DNA of 64,000 nucleotides. Source: Neorhizobium sp. JUb45. Its GTDB lineage: Bacteria > Pseudomonadota > Alphaproteobacteria > Rhizobiales > Rhizobiaceae. Every line of letters starts with the position of its first letter. The stretch's first letter is position 1. The position numbers and the translations under genes are program-made. Positions 8,735-16,464 of this stretch are shown in pieces. The notes under the pieces are model-generated. The model was not told the DNA's origin, did no database searches, and saw only the letters and a list, made by a program, of their open reading frames with translations. The stretch covers positions 57,742 to 121,741 of the forward strand of contig NZ_SLYW01000012.1 of assembly GCF_004343585.1 (NCBI RefSeq), in the 5' to 3' direction.

Positions 8735-9385
8735 TTATGCTTTTGCTTGTTCTAGGCCGCGCGCCCATGTGCTGGCGCGTCGGGCGGCGGTGTCAATATT
8801 GTCCACAACGGTCAGACCCGTTTTCGCTTTTCTTGGCTTGAAGTCGTGATCGCCGTCCTCAAGCCAATTCAATTCGATAGAGCCTGAAAGATCGTAGGAC
8901 TGAACTTCCTCTTTCAATCCGAACGCGTCGCGCGTGCCCTGGCAGATGAGGGTTGGCGTCCGTAAATCTGTAAGGTGAGCGGTCCGCAGTGCTTCCGGCT
9001 TGCCGATCGGGTGGAACGGATAGCCGAGGCACAACAGCCCGGCGATCGCGCCCTTGTCCAGCAGATCGTCAGCGATCATGCTGGCCACGCGACCACCCAT
9101 CGACTTGCCGCCAATCAGCAGGTTTGCTCGGCTGCCGAACTCTTCAACGACGGCCATGAATTCGTCCTGCAGGTGCTCGGCGCGCGGAGGCGGGCTACGC
9201 TTGCCGGTGATGCGGCGCGCGGCCATGTATTCGAATTCGAACCGGACGACCTGAAAGTCGTTCCGCGTCAGCGCGCCCGACATGTCCTCCATCCATCGGG
9301 TGTCCATGGCGCCTCCGGCACCGTGGGCGAGCAGGATTGTAGCAGCCGCATGTTCTGGACCCGTTACGATTTTTTTGTGGCTCAT
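8735..9385 (-). CDS. alpha/beta hydrolase family protein
   Basis: 216 residues, starting MSHKKIVTG behind GGAGGG. The pattern fits the KANL3/Tex30-like alpha/beta hydrolases: oxyanion region LLAHGAGGAMD, nucleophile elbow GGKSMGGR, acid-bearing strand CQGTRDAFG and catalytic His in DGDHDF. These are soluble hydrolases with unknown natural substrates. The upstream frame to 9526 is not supported by family length. It stands alone, with terminator-like hairpins further upstream. Confidence 0.8.
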   Translation of the reverse strand: MSHKKIVTGPEHAAATILLAHGAGGAMDTRWMEDMSGALTRNDFQVVRFEFEYMAARRITGKRSPPPRAEHLQDEFMAVVEEFGSRANLLIGGKSMGGRVASMIADDLLDKGAIAGLLCLGYPFHPIGKPEALRTAHLTDLRTPTLICQGTRDAFGLKEEVQSYDLSGSIELNWLEDGDHDFKPRKAKTGLTVVDNIDTAARRASTWARGLEQAKA

Positions 9386-9545
9386 AATCCCTCCGTTCGG
9401 TTCATCATTTTTCCTGTCCCGTTTGTCAGGGACCTTCACGCCACACGACACAACGCGATCGTCGATACGGGTTTTCTGGTGCCCGGCGGGACAAGCAGCG
9501 CCGTCGCCCAATAACCGATACCGCAATGAAAAAGTAAGCTGAAAA

Positions 9546-9574
9546 GGCCCGGCTCCCTCCCAAGATGCCGGGCC
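9546..9574. terminator. inverted repeat, terminator-like
   Basis: Perfect 8-bp stem GGCCCGGC / GCCGGGCC around a 13-base loop. No T-run follows on either strand, so termination is uncertain. Confidence 0.35.
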
Positions 9575-9660
9575 GACGCTCTGGAAGGCCGAGGCCGCAT
9601 CAGAACTGGCCGGACGATATTGTTTATATTAGCAGAGTCAATGGATCATTCAACTCAATC

Positions 9661-9688
9661 GGGTCCGGCATCGTCTGATGCCGGACCC
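9661..9688. terminator. perfect 12-bp hairpin
   Basis: GGGTCCGGCATC and GATGCCGGACCC form a perfect 12-bp stem closed by GTCT. It is a stable structure that could end transcription, though neither side has a strong T-run. It lies between the hydrolase gene and the small RNA gene. Confidence 0.4.
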
Positions 9689-9899
9689 GAATATCTCTTC
9701 GAGGGGGATGAAGAGTTTGACCGGAAGCATGAAGGGCGGGGGACGGGGCGCTTCCGGTTACCTATTGAACGCTGAAGCCGGCCGATTGTTCCCATCAATC
9801 GCAGTGGTCGCCGAACTAGGCTTTGTCTCGCTGGCGACAGGCCGCATGGCTGCCATGCATGAACACGCATTGCTGATCCCCGGCGGGTTCGGTTACGAA

Positions 9900-10022
9900 G
9901 GATTATCGAGATCGACACTCCTCCTCCCAGTCGGTCCCGGTCGGACGGGCAGCACTCCTCCTCCCAGCTGCACGTCACTTTTCGAAACCCGCCGCACCTC
10001 CTCCCGCGGCGGGTTTTCGCGT
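9900..10022 (+). ncRNA. alpha-r14 family small RNA (NfeR1/Smr14C-like)
   Basis: Three anti-Shine-Dalgarno motifs occur in one short stretch: ACTCCTCCTCCCAG at 9917-9930, an identical copy at 9954-9967, and ACCTCCTCCC at 9996-10005. The third forms the loop of a strong terminator hairpin (AACCCGCCGC / GCGGCGGGTT, 9986-10015) followed by TTTTCGCGTTTT. Three unpaired CCUCCUCCC motifs with the last in the terminator loop is the hallmark of the alpha-r14 trans-acting sRNAs of rhizobia, which base-pair with ribosome-binding sites of ABC-transporter and other mRNAs. The 5' end is estimated from the ~120-nt family length. Confidence 0.8.
9986..10020 (+). terminator. intrinsic terminator of the alpha-r14 sRNA
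   Basis: 10-bp GC-rich stem AACCCGCCGC / GCGGCGGGTT followed by TTTTCGCGTTTT on the plus strand. The loop exposes a CCTCCTCCC motif. Confidence 0.8.
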
Positions 10023-10082
10023 TTTGCAGCTTTAATGGTCGCGTCATACCGCACTTAGGGTTCGGAAGCTTGCAAGCCTGCG

Positions 10083-11030
10083 CTACTTCGCATGCGCCTT
10101 CTTTGGTCCGAAAATGCCAAGGGCAAGCACGATCAGAGCGCCCACCGCAATGCCGAGGACCGCTTGCAGGAACGAGGTGGCGATCCAGCCAACCACTACG
10201 GGGATGGCACCGACCGCTTGCTGCACGACTGTCGCGACATGTTCAATGAAATGTTCTGGGCCATGAAGTCCGAATTCGGCCAGGCCGTGGATGATGATGC
10301 TGCCGCCCACCCAGAGCATTGCGGCCGTACCGATGACGGTGAGTGCCTGCAGCAAAACCGGTGTGCCTTTGACGAGACCGCGGCCGAACGATCGTGTCGG
10401 ACCCGATCCCGTCTCGGCGAGGTGCAGTCCGATATCGTCTGCCTTCACGATCAGAGCCACCACGCCATAAACCACGACCGTGATCAGAATGCCGACCGCA
10501 GCCAGCACGGCCGCCTGTGTCACGAGGTTCGACGTCGATACGCCAGCGAGCGTAAGGGCCATGATTTCGGCCGAGAGGATGAAATCCGTGCGGATTGCAC
10601 CGGACACCTTTTGATCCTCCAGCTGCTTAGGATCCATCGCGGTCTCGCCGACGCTGTCGTCATGCGCTGCATGGGGGCTGATTGCTTCATGCAGTTTTTC
10701 GACGCCCTCAAAGCACAGATAAGCGCCGCCGATCATCAGCAGCGGGGTGATCAGCCAAGGTGCAAAATATCCGAGCAGCAGGCAGATCGGCAGCAGCAAA
10801 ACCAGCTTGTTCCTGAGTGAGCCGAGCGCGATCCGTCCGATGATGGGCAACTCGCGGCTGGGTGACAGCCCAACGACATATGTTGGTGTCACGGCGGTGT
10901 CGTCGATAACGACGCCGGCGGCCTTAACGCTGGCCTTGGCAGTCTGGGCAGCGACATCGTCCAGTGAAGAAGCAGCCAGTTTAGCAATGGCTGCAACGTC
11001 GTCCAAAAGTGCAATCAACCCTGTCGCCAC
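10083..11030 (-). CDS. DUF808 (YedI-like) membrane protein
   Basis: 315 residues with GTG start. The N-terminus GLIALLDDVAAIAKLAASSLDDVAAQT and the motif KASVKAAGVVIDDTAVTP are diagnostic of DUF808/YedI proteins. Five or more hydrophobic segments follow, with a conserved FEGVEKLHE after the second and a FILSAEIMALTLAGV segment. These are inner-membrane proteins of unknown function. Length matches the family (about 300-320). It stands alone. Confidence 0.85.
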   Translation of the reverse strand: MATGLIALLDDVAAIAKLAASSLDDVAAQTAKASVKAAGVVIDDTAVTPTYVVGLSPSRELPIIGRIALGSLRNKLVLLLPICLLLGYFAPWLITPLLMIGGAYLCFEGVEKLHEAISPHAAHDDSVGETAMDPKQLEDQKVSGAIRTDFILSAEIMALTLAGVSTSNLVTQAAVLAAVGILITVVVYGVVALIVKADDIGLHLAETGSGPTRSFGRGLVKGTPVLLQALTVIGTAAMLWVGGSIIIHGLAEFGLHGPEHFIEHVATVVQQAVGAIPVVVGWIATSFLQAVLGIAVGALIVLALGIFGPKKAHAK

Positions 11031-11229
11031 GCGTCATTCCCTATAAAGATTTCCGCAGTGTATCTAGTTGGGTAATTGGTTTTTGCTAGGTGGTGAACGG
11101 TCGCACCCGTGCGAAATCCTCTGCGCACCACACTGTTTGCCACGGGGCGATTTGCATGCGGCGAGATACACCGGTGGCCGTTTCACCTACGGCTGCGCTG
11201 AAATGCGCAGAGCCAATGCTTGCGTTCCG

Positions 11230-11388
11230 AGCGGAACGGTTTTGCCGGGGGTGATCGGTCCCGCCTTCCGCTGCGCGGCGCTTCGCTAAGGCTCCTGCGG
11301 CAGCCCATTTTCCGGTCAAAACCGTATCGAGAATTCCCGCTTTCCCGGCTGCGGCCGTCGCTATGCTGAAAGCTCCGATACTCTTCAT
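11230..11388 (-). CDS. conserved small minus-strand ORF of module M, copy 1
   Basis: The frame begins MKSIGAFSIATAAAGKAGILDTVLTGK and continues to the end of homology with 45420-45620, whose translation differs at few positions (MKNIGAFSIATATAGKAGILDTVL). The open frame runs on to 11086, but the conserved part stops near 11210-11230. A GGGAGC lies before the ATG. Conservation could reflect the repeat rather than coding, so this is tentative; no family is recognised. Confidence 0.35.
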
Positions 11389-11527
11389 TGCTGCTCCCGG
11401 ATCTTGGCCTTGACGCCGGCTGATCCGTGATGGCGCTTGCGCGCCGTTACGCTTGCGGTGGCGGTTGCATTATACGGAGAACTGGATCTGCTCAGATCTT
11501 CTCATTTTGGCGCGACGCTCGACCAGT

Positions 11528-11692
11528 CTCAAGGATGAGCGGTCCCCCCGATTTTGCGCGCCGGACGAGAGTCGTCCCACAAAATCGGCCCCCCCACTCC
11601 TCGGCTCCGCCGTTCGCGTTCGCGATCCCTGACCGAGGCCAGTCTCTACGCTCCAGAACGTCATCTTTCGAAACTCAGGGAGAACGGGAACG
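11528..11692 (+). promoter_or_regulatory. conserved leader of small-ORF family, copy 1
   Basis: Begins CTCAAGGATGAGCGG and ends just before the small ORF. Shared blocks with 15383-15548 and 45760-45922 include CAAGGATGAGCGGTTCCCCC, AAATCGGCTCCCCCACTCC and TCTTTCGAAACTCAAG. CCGATTTTG and CAAAATCGG form an inverted repeat, so the transcript can fold into a hairpin. It probably contains promoter plus structured 5' leader. Confidence 0.5.
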
Positions 11693-11863
11693 ATGACAAT
11701 GTCACTCGAAACACTGATTGAAGAACTGCGTGCCGAGCTAGTAGCCTTCATTGACTGGGATGAGTGGCAACAGATCAAAGCAGAGATGACCATCGTCGAG
11801 GTGAAGCTCACTGAGGAGAAAGCAGCTTTCGACGCGTTGACGAGCTCGGAGCCAACCGACTGA
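11693..11863 (+). CDS. small acidic helical protein, module M copy 1
   Basis: 56 residues, ATG at 11693, TGA at 11861-11863, preceded by GGGAGAACGGGAACG. Sequence starts MTMSLETLIEELRAEL and is dominated by charged helix-forming residues, likely a short coiled coil. It is homologous to 45923-46078 (51 residues) and to a degenerate copy at 15549-15707. Family and function are not recognised. Preservation of the frame in two copies 34 kb apart, despite substitutions, supports it being a real gene. Confidence 0.6.
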   Translation: MTMSLETLIEELRAELVAFIDWDEWQQIKAEMTIVEVKLTEEKAAFDALTSSEPTD

Positions 11864-11873
11864 GGGCGGTAAT

Positions 11874-12050
11874 GTCTAAACCGGTTTCATACATCAGCTC
11901 CAGCCGTTCTCGACCGAAATCAAACAATCGACGCTCCACATCTCCCGAATGAACGGCGACGCTTGGATCACTCCGGTCGAGGCCGAGTTCTGCCCAGAGC
12001 TTGCGCACTTCAGGGGTGAGAAAGTGCTCTTCGATACCGATCAGCTACAT
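11874..12050 (-). pseudogene. N-terminal fragment of an amidohydrolase
   Basis: Translation of the minus strand gives M, stop, then LIGIEEHFLTPEVRKLWAEL and FDFGRERLELMYETGLDI, matching the N-terminus of amidohydrolase-2 family (ACMSD-like decarboxylase/hydrolase) proteins. Only ~58 residues remain. The second codon is TAG and the rest is cut off exactly where repeat module M begins. It is dead. It lies next to the SDR gene on the same strand, with which it may once have formed an operon. Confidence 0.65.
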
Positions 12051-12078
12051 GGAGGTTTCTCCCTATCAATCTATCCCA

Positions 12079-12798
12079 TCACCAGGGGACTGTCTTACCC
12101 ATGCGATCGAGATATTCGAGGCCAGGTTTTCCCTGCTTTTCAAGAAGCGTATCGACCACTTGGGGAACCGCTTCCTCGACGGCAAGCGGCGCAGCCGCAC
12201 CTCCAAGTTCGGTCTTGATCCAGCCTGGCGCGATCAGAACGAGGGCGCGGGCGCCACCGGCGTTCCTCGCGGCATAGCTTCGCATATACTGGTTCAGCGC
12301 CGCCTTCGTGCCACGGTAGACTTCGTGGCCACCTTTCTCGTTGTTGGTGACGCTGCCCTGGCCGGAAGACATGATCCCGATAAGGCCGGCAGGCTTTACG
12401 ACATCCTGAAGGTTTTCGACGGCCCGCATCGGGCTCAAGGCGTTGGTGACCATGACGCGAACGAATTCTTCGGTGGAAACGTCGGCAATTGTTTCGTCCT
12501 GATTCCTGTTCGCGGTTCCAGCATTGACGAACAACATGTCGAAGCTGCGGCTGACCAGTCGAGCCCGAAGCGCACCGACCTGCTCGGGTTGCGTTATGTC
12601 CACCGTCTCGATCTCGATACGGCCCGCGTATTTTCGGGCGAGATCATGGAGAGCGGACGGCTGGCCACGGTCGCGCACGGTCGCGACGACGATCCAGTTT
12701 CGTTTCGCGAATTCAGCGGTGATCGCAAGACCCAGCCCGCGTGATGCGCCTACAAGCAAAAGCGAGGGACGGGAATGGTCGCTGTCAGAAATAGTCAT
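12079..12798 (-). CDS. SDR family oxidoreductase
   Basis: 239 residues. The cofactor loop LVGASRGLGLAI matches the SDR pattern G-x3-G-x-G near the N-terminus. VNAG follows at about residue 90, and the catalytic Tyr/Lys appear as YRGTKAALNQY around 165, with Ser in the preceding IMSSGQ strand. SDR enzymes reduce or oxidise carbonyl/alcohol groups with NAD(P)H. The gene is divergent from a LysR-type regulator at 12931, the classic arrangement for a regulated enzyme. Substrate unknown. Confidence 0.85.
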   Translation of the reverse strand: MTISDSDHSRPSLLLVGASRGLGLAITAEFAKRNWIVVATVRDRGQPSALHDLARKYAGRIEIETVDITQPEQVGALRARLVSRSFDMLFVNAGTANRNQDETIADVSTEEFVRVMVTNALSPMRAVENLQDVVKPAGLIGIMSSGQGSVTNNEKGGHEVYRGTKAALNQYMRSYAARNAGGARALVLIAPGWIKTELGGAAAPLAVEEAVPQVVDTLLEKQGKPGLEYLDRMGKTVPW

Positions 12799-12930
12799 GA
12801 TGGCATTGCTTCCACTGTTGCATACGTCCCTAATCTAAGGCTCAAGAGAGATTGCGCCAGACGCGCGAAAGGCAAACAAAGTGTGCGTTGAACGCCTTCC
12901 CAACAATGACGTCCGCTATATATCCTGCCT

Positions 12931-13875
12931 ATGCAGAGCGTTGATCTGAACCTTTTACTGGCATTGGATGTCCTCCTTTCCGAGAGGAGTGTGACAAAAG
13001 CGGCGCGCCGTTTGCGGCTGAGCCCATCGGCAATGAGCCGCACGCTCGCCCGATTGCGCAAATCCACGGGTGACCCGTTGTTGGTGCAGGCAGGGAGGAC
13101 GCTGACGCCTACGCCCTATGCGGAAAGTTTGGTCGAGAGGGTTCACACTCTCGCCCGTGACACGCAAGCCGTGCTCCAGCCGTCGGTGGTGTCTTTGGAC
13201 CTGAGCACGCTGGACCGAACATTTGTCCTGCGCGCAAGCGAGGGGTTCGTTCAGGCACTTGCCGGGCCACTCGTCATGGCCGCAATCAAGCATGCTCCGA
13301 AAGTTCGGTTTCACTTCGTCCCGAAGCCCGACAAGGACGCACAGCCGCTCCGTGATGGCCTGATCGATCTCGAAGTTGGCGTTTTCGGAACGACCGCGCC
13401 GGAACTGCGCCAACAGCTTCTATTCAGAGATCGGTTTGTAGGCGTCTGCCGTGCAGACCATCCGCTTTTGAAAGAGGAAGTCACCGCCGAGCGATATGCT
13501 GCTTGCCGTCATGTCGTGGTGACGCGGAAAGGCATAACGGCCGGTCCTGTCGATGTTGCTCTCCAACAACGGGGACTTCACAGAGAGGTTACGCTCACCG
13601 TTCCGTCCCACCCCGAGGCCGTCTGGATCGCCAGGAACTCCGATCTCGTTGCGCTGGTCCCAAGGACCTGTCTCGGCAACGCGATCATCGGCGACTACAC
13701 GACTGATCTTGGTGTCACGGCGTTTACGCTCCCGGTCCAGACGGAAGAAATAAGCGTTTGCGCCATCTGGCATCCACGTCTCGAAGTAGACCCCGCTCAT
13801 CGTTGGTTGCGCGAAACTCTTTCGGCGGTGTGCAGGACGGCATATCCAACAAAACGCGGATCTGACGAAGAGTAA
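12931..13875 (+). CDS. LysR-type transcriptional regulator
   Basis: 314 residues. The N-terminal winged helix reads VDLNLLLALDVLLSERSVTKAARRLRLSPSAMSRTLARLR, followed by the DPLLV motif, then a type-2 periplasmic-binding-like effector domain to the C-terminus. LysR regulators typically bind the shared promoter with a divergent gene, here the SDR at 12079-12798 (132 bases between starts). ATG at 12931 lacks an obvious ribosome site, and a TATATA lies 8-13 bases upstream, so translation from a very short leader is possible. The effector is unknown. Confidence 0.85.
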   Translation: MQSVDLNLLLALDVLLSERSVTKAARRLRLSPSAMSRTLARLRKSTGDPLLVQAGRTLTPTPYAESLVERVHTLARDTQAVLQPSVVSLDLSTLDRTFVLRASEGFVQALAGPLVMAAIKHAPKVRFHFVPKPDKDAQPLRDGLIDLEVGVFGTTAPELRQQLLFRDRFVGVCRADHPLLKEEVTAERYAACRHVVVTRKGITAGPVDVALQQRGLHREVTLTVPSHPEAVWIARNSDLVALVPRTCLGNAIIGDYTTDLGVTAFTLPVQTEEISVCAIWHPRLEVDPAHRWLRETLSAVCRTAYPTKRGSDEE

Positions 13876-14675
13876 TATTTCTATCTGGGCGTGAATACGG
13901 CGCCGCCGGATATGGCCTAAATGACTCTAACGATACCGCGCGCGAAGCAGAGACTGCTCGTGCTTGTTCGAATTGGCGCTGGGTTTGCCGGTATTTTGAC
14001 CATGGCATCACATTCCGTAGAAGAATCTTTCGGTTACACTGAAGTCGGATAACGGCCGAAAGTGGTCCTCGAAGCTTCGACACCGTCAGGATAAGGCGCC
14101 GAGCTCGGCAGTTGCTTCCTCTGCGCCAATCTCGGCATCACGCCGGAGCTCGAGCCTCGACCGGATCACGCATCTTACCTGCAGTCGTGGCTTTCGGTGC
14201 TGGCCCATGACAAGCGGGAGATCTTCCATGCAGCCGGAGGCGGAGTTGAATGCTGCGGCCTGACGCTGAATTGCGGTCGGCACCACCGGTGGCGGCCGCG
14301 TGATCCACAATGCGAGGTTCCCCATCCTGCTGATCCTGGAGACCTTTTGCGATGGCAGCATCCAGCCTTCCCCAGATCGAGGGTTTTGCAGCATCTGGCC
14401 TTGGTTTCCGGGATGACTTTCGTTCGACTGTGAACGGCTTGGTCTGCTGGCGCGTAGTCTCTCCAGTTTGCGACTCGAATTGCAACGATATCGCATGGGG
14501 CATCGTGGACAAGGCCGCGAATATTGGTGGGGGGAGCAGCCGCCGCCAATTGAAGCTTGCAGCAACGACGGTGCAAGTCTGGGGTGGTGTAGGATGCCAT
14601 TCGCGCCCCCAAGGCAAATGCGGCGTAACGCCATCGCCATTTCCTTGACGTCAGAGTTTCCGGCAACCCATCTGC
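13876..14675. other. 800-base stretch without a confident gene
   Basis: A minus-strand frame at 14138-14617 contains FTVERKSSRKPRPDAAKPSIWGRLDAAIAKGLQDQ, which looks more protein-like than its surroundings and may be a remnant or small gene. I recognise no family and codon context is poor. Nothing else was identified. Confidence 0.3.
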
Positions 14676-14918
14676 GGGCTCGATGTGGCATGTCTGACCG
14701 GAGACCGGCTTCGCCTCGATCGTCTTCCCGCAACGACAATGTTCAGATTTCTTACCCCGGAAGGCTGCGCCCTCCTCCTCTCCCACTAACAAATCTGCAC
14801 CTTGCCGCCCTCCATTTTATTGCGGCCTTATCAGGTGCGGGCCGATCGTCACCGGTCTTTGCGACTGCCATCGAGGCCGCGATAGGCGCGGCCCGAAACA
14901 CAGAAAAGGAATAGGACA
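14676..14918 (+). repeat. conserved leader upstream of DUF736 gene, copy 2
   Basis: Matches 758-1000, including GGGCTCGATG, CTCGATCGTCTTCCCGCAAC, CCGCCCTCCATT and CATCGAGGCCGC blocks. Leader plus gene is about 550 bases in both locations, indicating a duplicated transcriptional unit. Confidence 0.6.
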
Positions 14919-15227
14919 ATGGCAACCATCGGCACCTTCACCTCCACCGAAAACGGCTTCACCGGCTCCATTCGTACTCTCGCCCTCAACGTCAAGGCGC
15001 GCATCGCCCGGGTCGAAAACCCCTCCGATAAAGGCCCGCAGTTCCGCGTCTACGCCGGAAGCGTTGAACTCGGCGCAGCCTGGCAGAAGACCTCTGAGCA
15101 GGGCCGCGACTACCTATCGGTCAAGCTCGACGATCCTTCCTTCCCGGCCCCGATCTACGCAACGCTTGCTGAGGTCGAAGGCGAGGATGGCCTTCAGCTT
15201 ATCTGGTCTCGCTCGAACCGGGACTGA
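14919..15227 (+). CDS. DUF736 family protein, copy 2
   Basis: 102 residues, MATIGTFTS to WSRSNRD, same length and start as the copy at 1001-1309. Differences are scattered (for example AGSVELGAAW against AGPVELGATW), so both copies appear to be under constraint. An AGGAATAGGAC stretch precedes the ATG. Function unknown; small, soluble, no signal peptide. Confidence 0.85.
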   Translation: MATIGTFTSTENGFTGSIRTLALNVKARIARVENPSDKGPQFRVYAGSVELGAAWQKTSEQGRDYLSVKLDDPSFPAPIYATLAEVEGEDGLQLIWSRSNRD

Positions 15228-15382
15228 TTGACATCACGAGGCTCCGCCACAGGCGGGGCCTTCCCCTCTTCCGAGAGGTCAAAGCCGGACCTGGCGTCGA
15301 GCCAGTTTCGGCTTTCGTGGTGCCATACGGTGGGCGGGGAAGTTGCTCATAATGCGGAATGGTACCAAATGAGCAGGACGGC

Positions 15383-15548
15383 CTCAAGGATGAGCGGTTC
15401 CCCCAATTTACTCGACCCGCCCGATGGGCAGCGTCCGCAAATCGGCTCCCCCACTCCCCGGTTCAGCCGGTCGCGGTCGCGATCCCCGACCCCGCCATAC
15501 CCTTCTTGGAGCCATTGGTCATCTTTCGCAAACGTCAAGGAGACGAAG
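15383..15548 (+). promoter_or_regulatory. conserved leader of small-ORF family, copy 2
   Basis: Starts CTCAAGGATGAGCGGTTCCCCC and shares the AAATCGGCTCCCCCACTCCCCGG and CATCTTTCG blocks with copies at 11528 and 45760. It immediately follows the second DUF736 gene. The inverted repeat is partly eroded here. Confidence 0.45.
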
Positions 15549-15707
15549 ATGACCTAATCTCTCGAATTCCTCATCGAAGAACTGCGTGCCGAGCTATACG
15601 AGCTTTCAGCATCTATCGACCAGAACGAGCGCCGGGAGATCGCGGCGGAGCTGGAAAGTGCCAAGGCAAAGTTAGCTATCGAGAAGGCAGCGTTCCAACA
15701 GTGCTAA
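15549..15707 (+). pseudogene. degenerate third copy of the small helical ORF
   Basis: Reads M-T-stop-SLEFLIEELRAELYEL and continues in frame to TAA at 15705-15707 (53 codons). The third codon, ATG in both other copies, is TAA here. No alternative ATG or GTG lies near the break, so it is probably not translated. The downstream half has diverged from its relatives. Confidence 0.5.
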
Positions 15708-16460
15708 TTCGCGATAAACCACGTGTTGGTTTGAAGGGGTCGGTTGCTGCCGACAAGCTTTCGTTTGGAAAGGTAAACCCATCCCGCCCCGCGTCGGGCG
15801 GCTCACTTCTCTGGAGAGTATCGTGATCGTGCCTACAGCCGCCGGCGAAATTCACTCGGGCTCATTCCCACAATCCTGCGGAAGCTCGCTGCGAAGGATG
15901 AGGGCGTCTGATAGCCGACGCAAAGCCCGATTTCGGTCACCGGCAAGTCCCGATCTGCGAGCAATTCCTGTGCGCGTGCGATGCGCATCATCGTCAGCAT
16001 TTCGTGTGGGTTGCGCCCGGTCGCCTTCTTGAATGCCGTGCAGAAATGGAAGCGGCTGAGATGCATGAGGGCAGCGAGCTCATCGAGGCCGATCTCTTCC
16101 TCCATTCGGCTGCGCATGTAGGCAATGACGCGCTTGACCTGCCACTCGGCGAGCCCGCCACGCCTTGCCGCAGGATCGTGAAGTGCCGCGAAGCTCGAAT
16201 GACCGCGCACAAGCTGGGTGCAGAGGAGGTCAAGTCCTTGTTCGACGAACAGGCCCGAACTGGGCCCCGCGGCCATCGCTTCGTTGCTGAGCATCGTGAT
16301 CAGGTGGACGACCGTCGGGTCTTCGAAGGCTACACGATGCAGCAGGTCGAAGTTGCGGCCATTCGTCAGTTCCTCGACAGTGGAGAGCAGGCGCTCGTGG
16401 GTCAGATAGACGTGGCTGACATCCGAGGTGCCTTCAATATCCCAGCGGCCCTCCTGCGCC

Positions 16461-16464
16461 TTAG
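16461..16464. repeat. 4-bp target-site duplication TTAG (left)
   Basis: TTAG flanks the left end of the IS and is repeated at 17878-17881. It fits the YTAR target preference of IS701-family elements. Confidence 0.85.

Larger units (their letters stand above)
11230..11870. repeat. repeat module M, copy 1
   Basis: About 640 bases closely matching 45465-46085. In each copy a minus-strand frame (MKSIGAFSIATA...) starts about 300 bases from a plus-strand small ORF (MTMSLETLIEEL...). The right boundary is sharp: homology ends just after GAGGGCGGT following the small ORF, and an amidohydrolase fragment begins there. A third, partial and degenerate copy is at 15383-15707. Confidence 0.6.

Noticed and set aside
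9917..10005. CRISPR-like array from the repeated CTCCTCCCAG motifs
   Set aside because: Only three short copies with unequal spacing and a terminator; they are sRNA anti-SD motifs.
9678..10058. 126-residue plus-strand frame over the sRNA region
   Set aside because: Overlaps the alpha-r14 sRNA and its terminator; composition is not coding-like.
10092..10820. 242-residue plus-strand frame
   Set aside because: Shadow of the DUF808 gene on the opposite strand.
14138..14617. 159-residue minus-strand frame with a protein-like stretch (FTVERKSSRKPRPDAAKPSIWGRLDAAIAKGLQDQ)
   Set aside because: No family recognised, no ribosome site seen and the rest of the frame is low-complexity; mentioned only within the intergenic entry.
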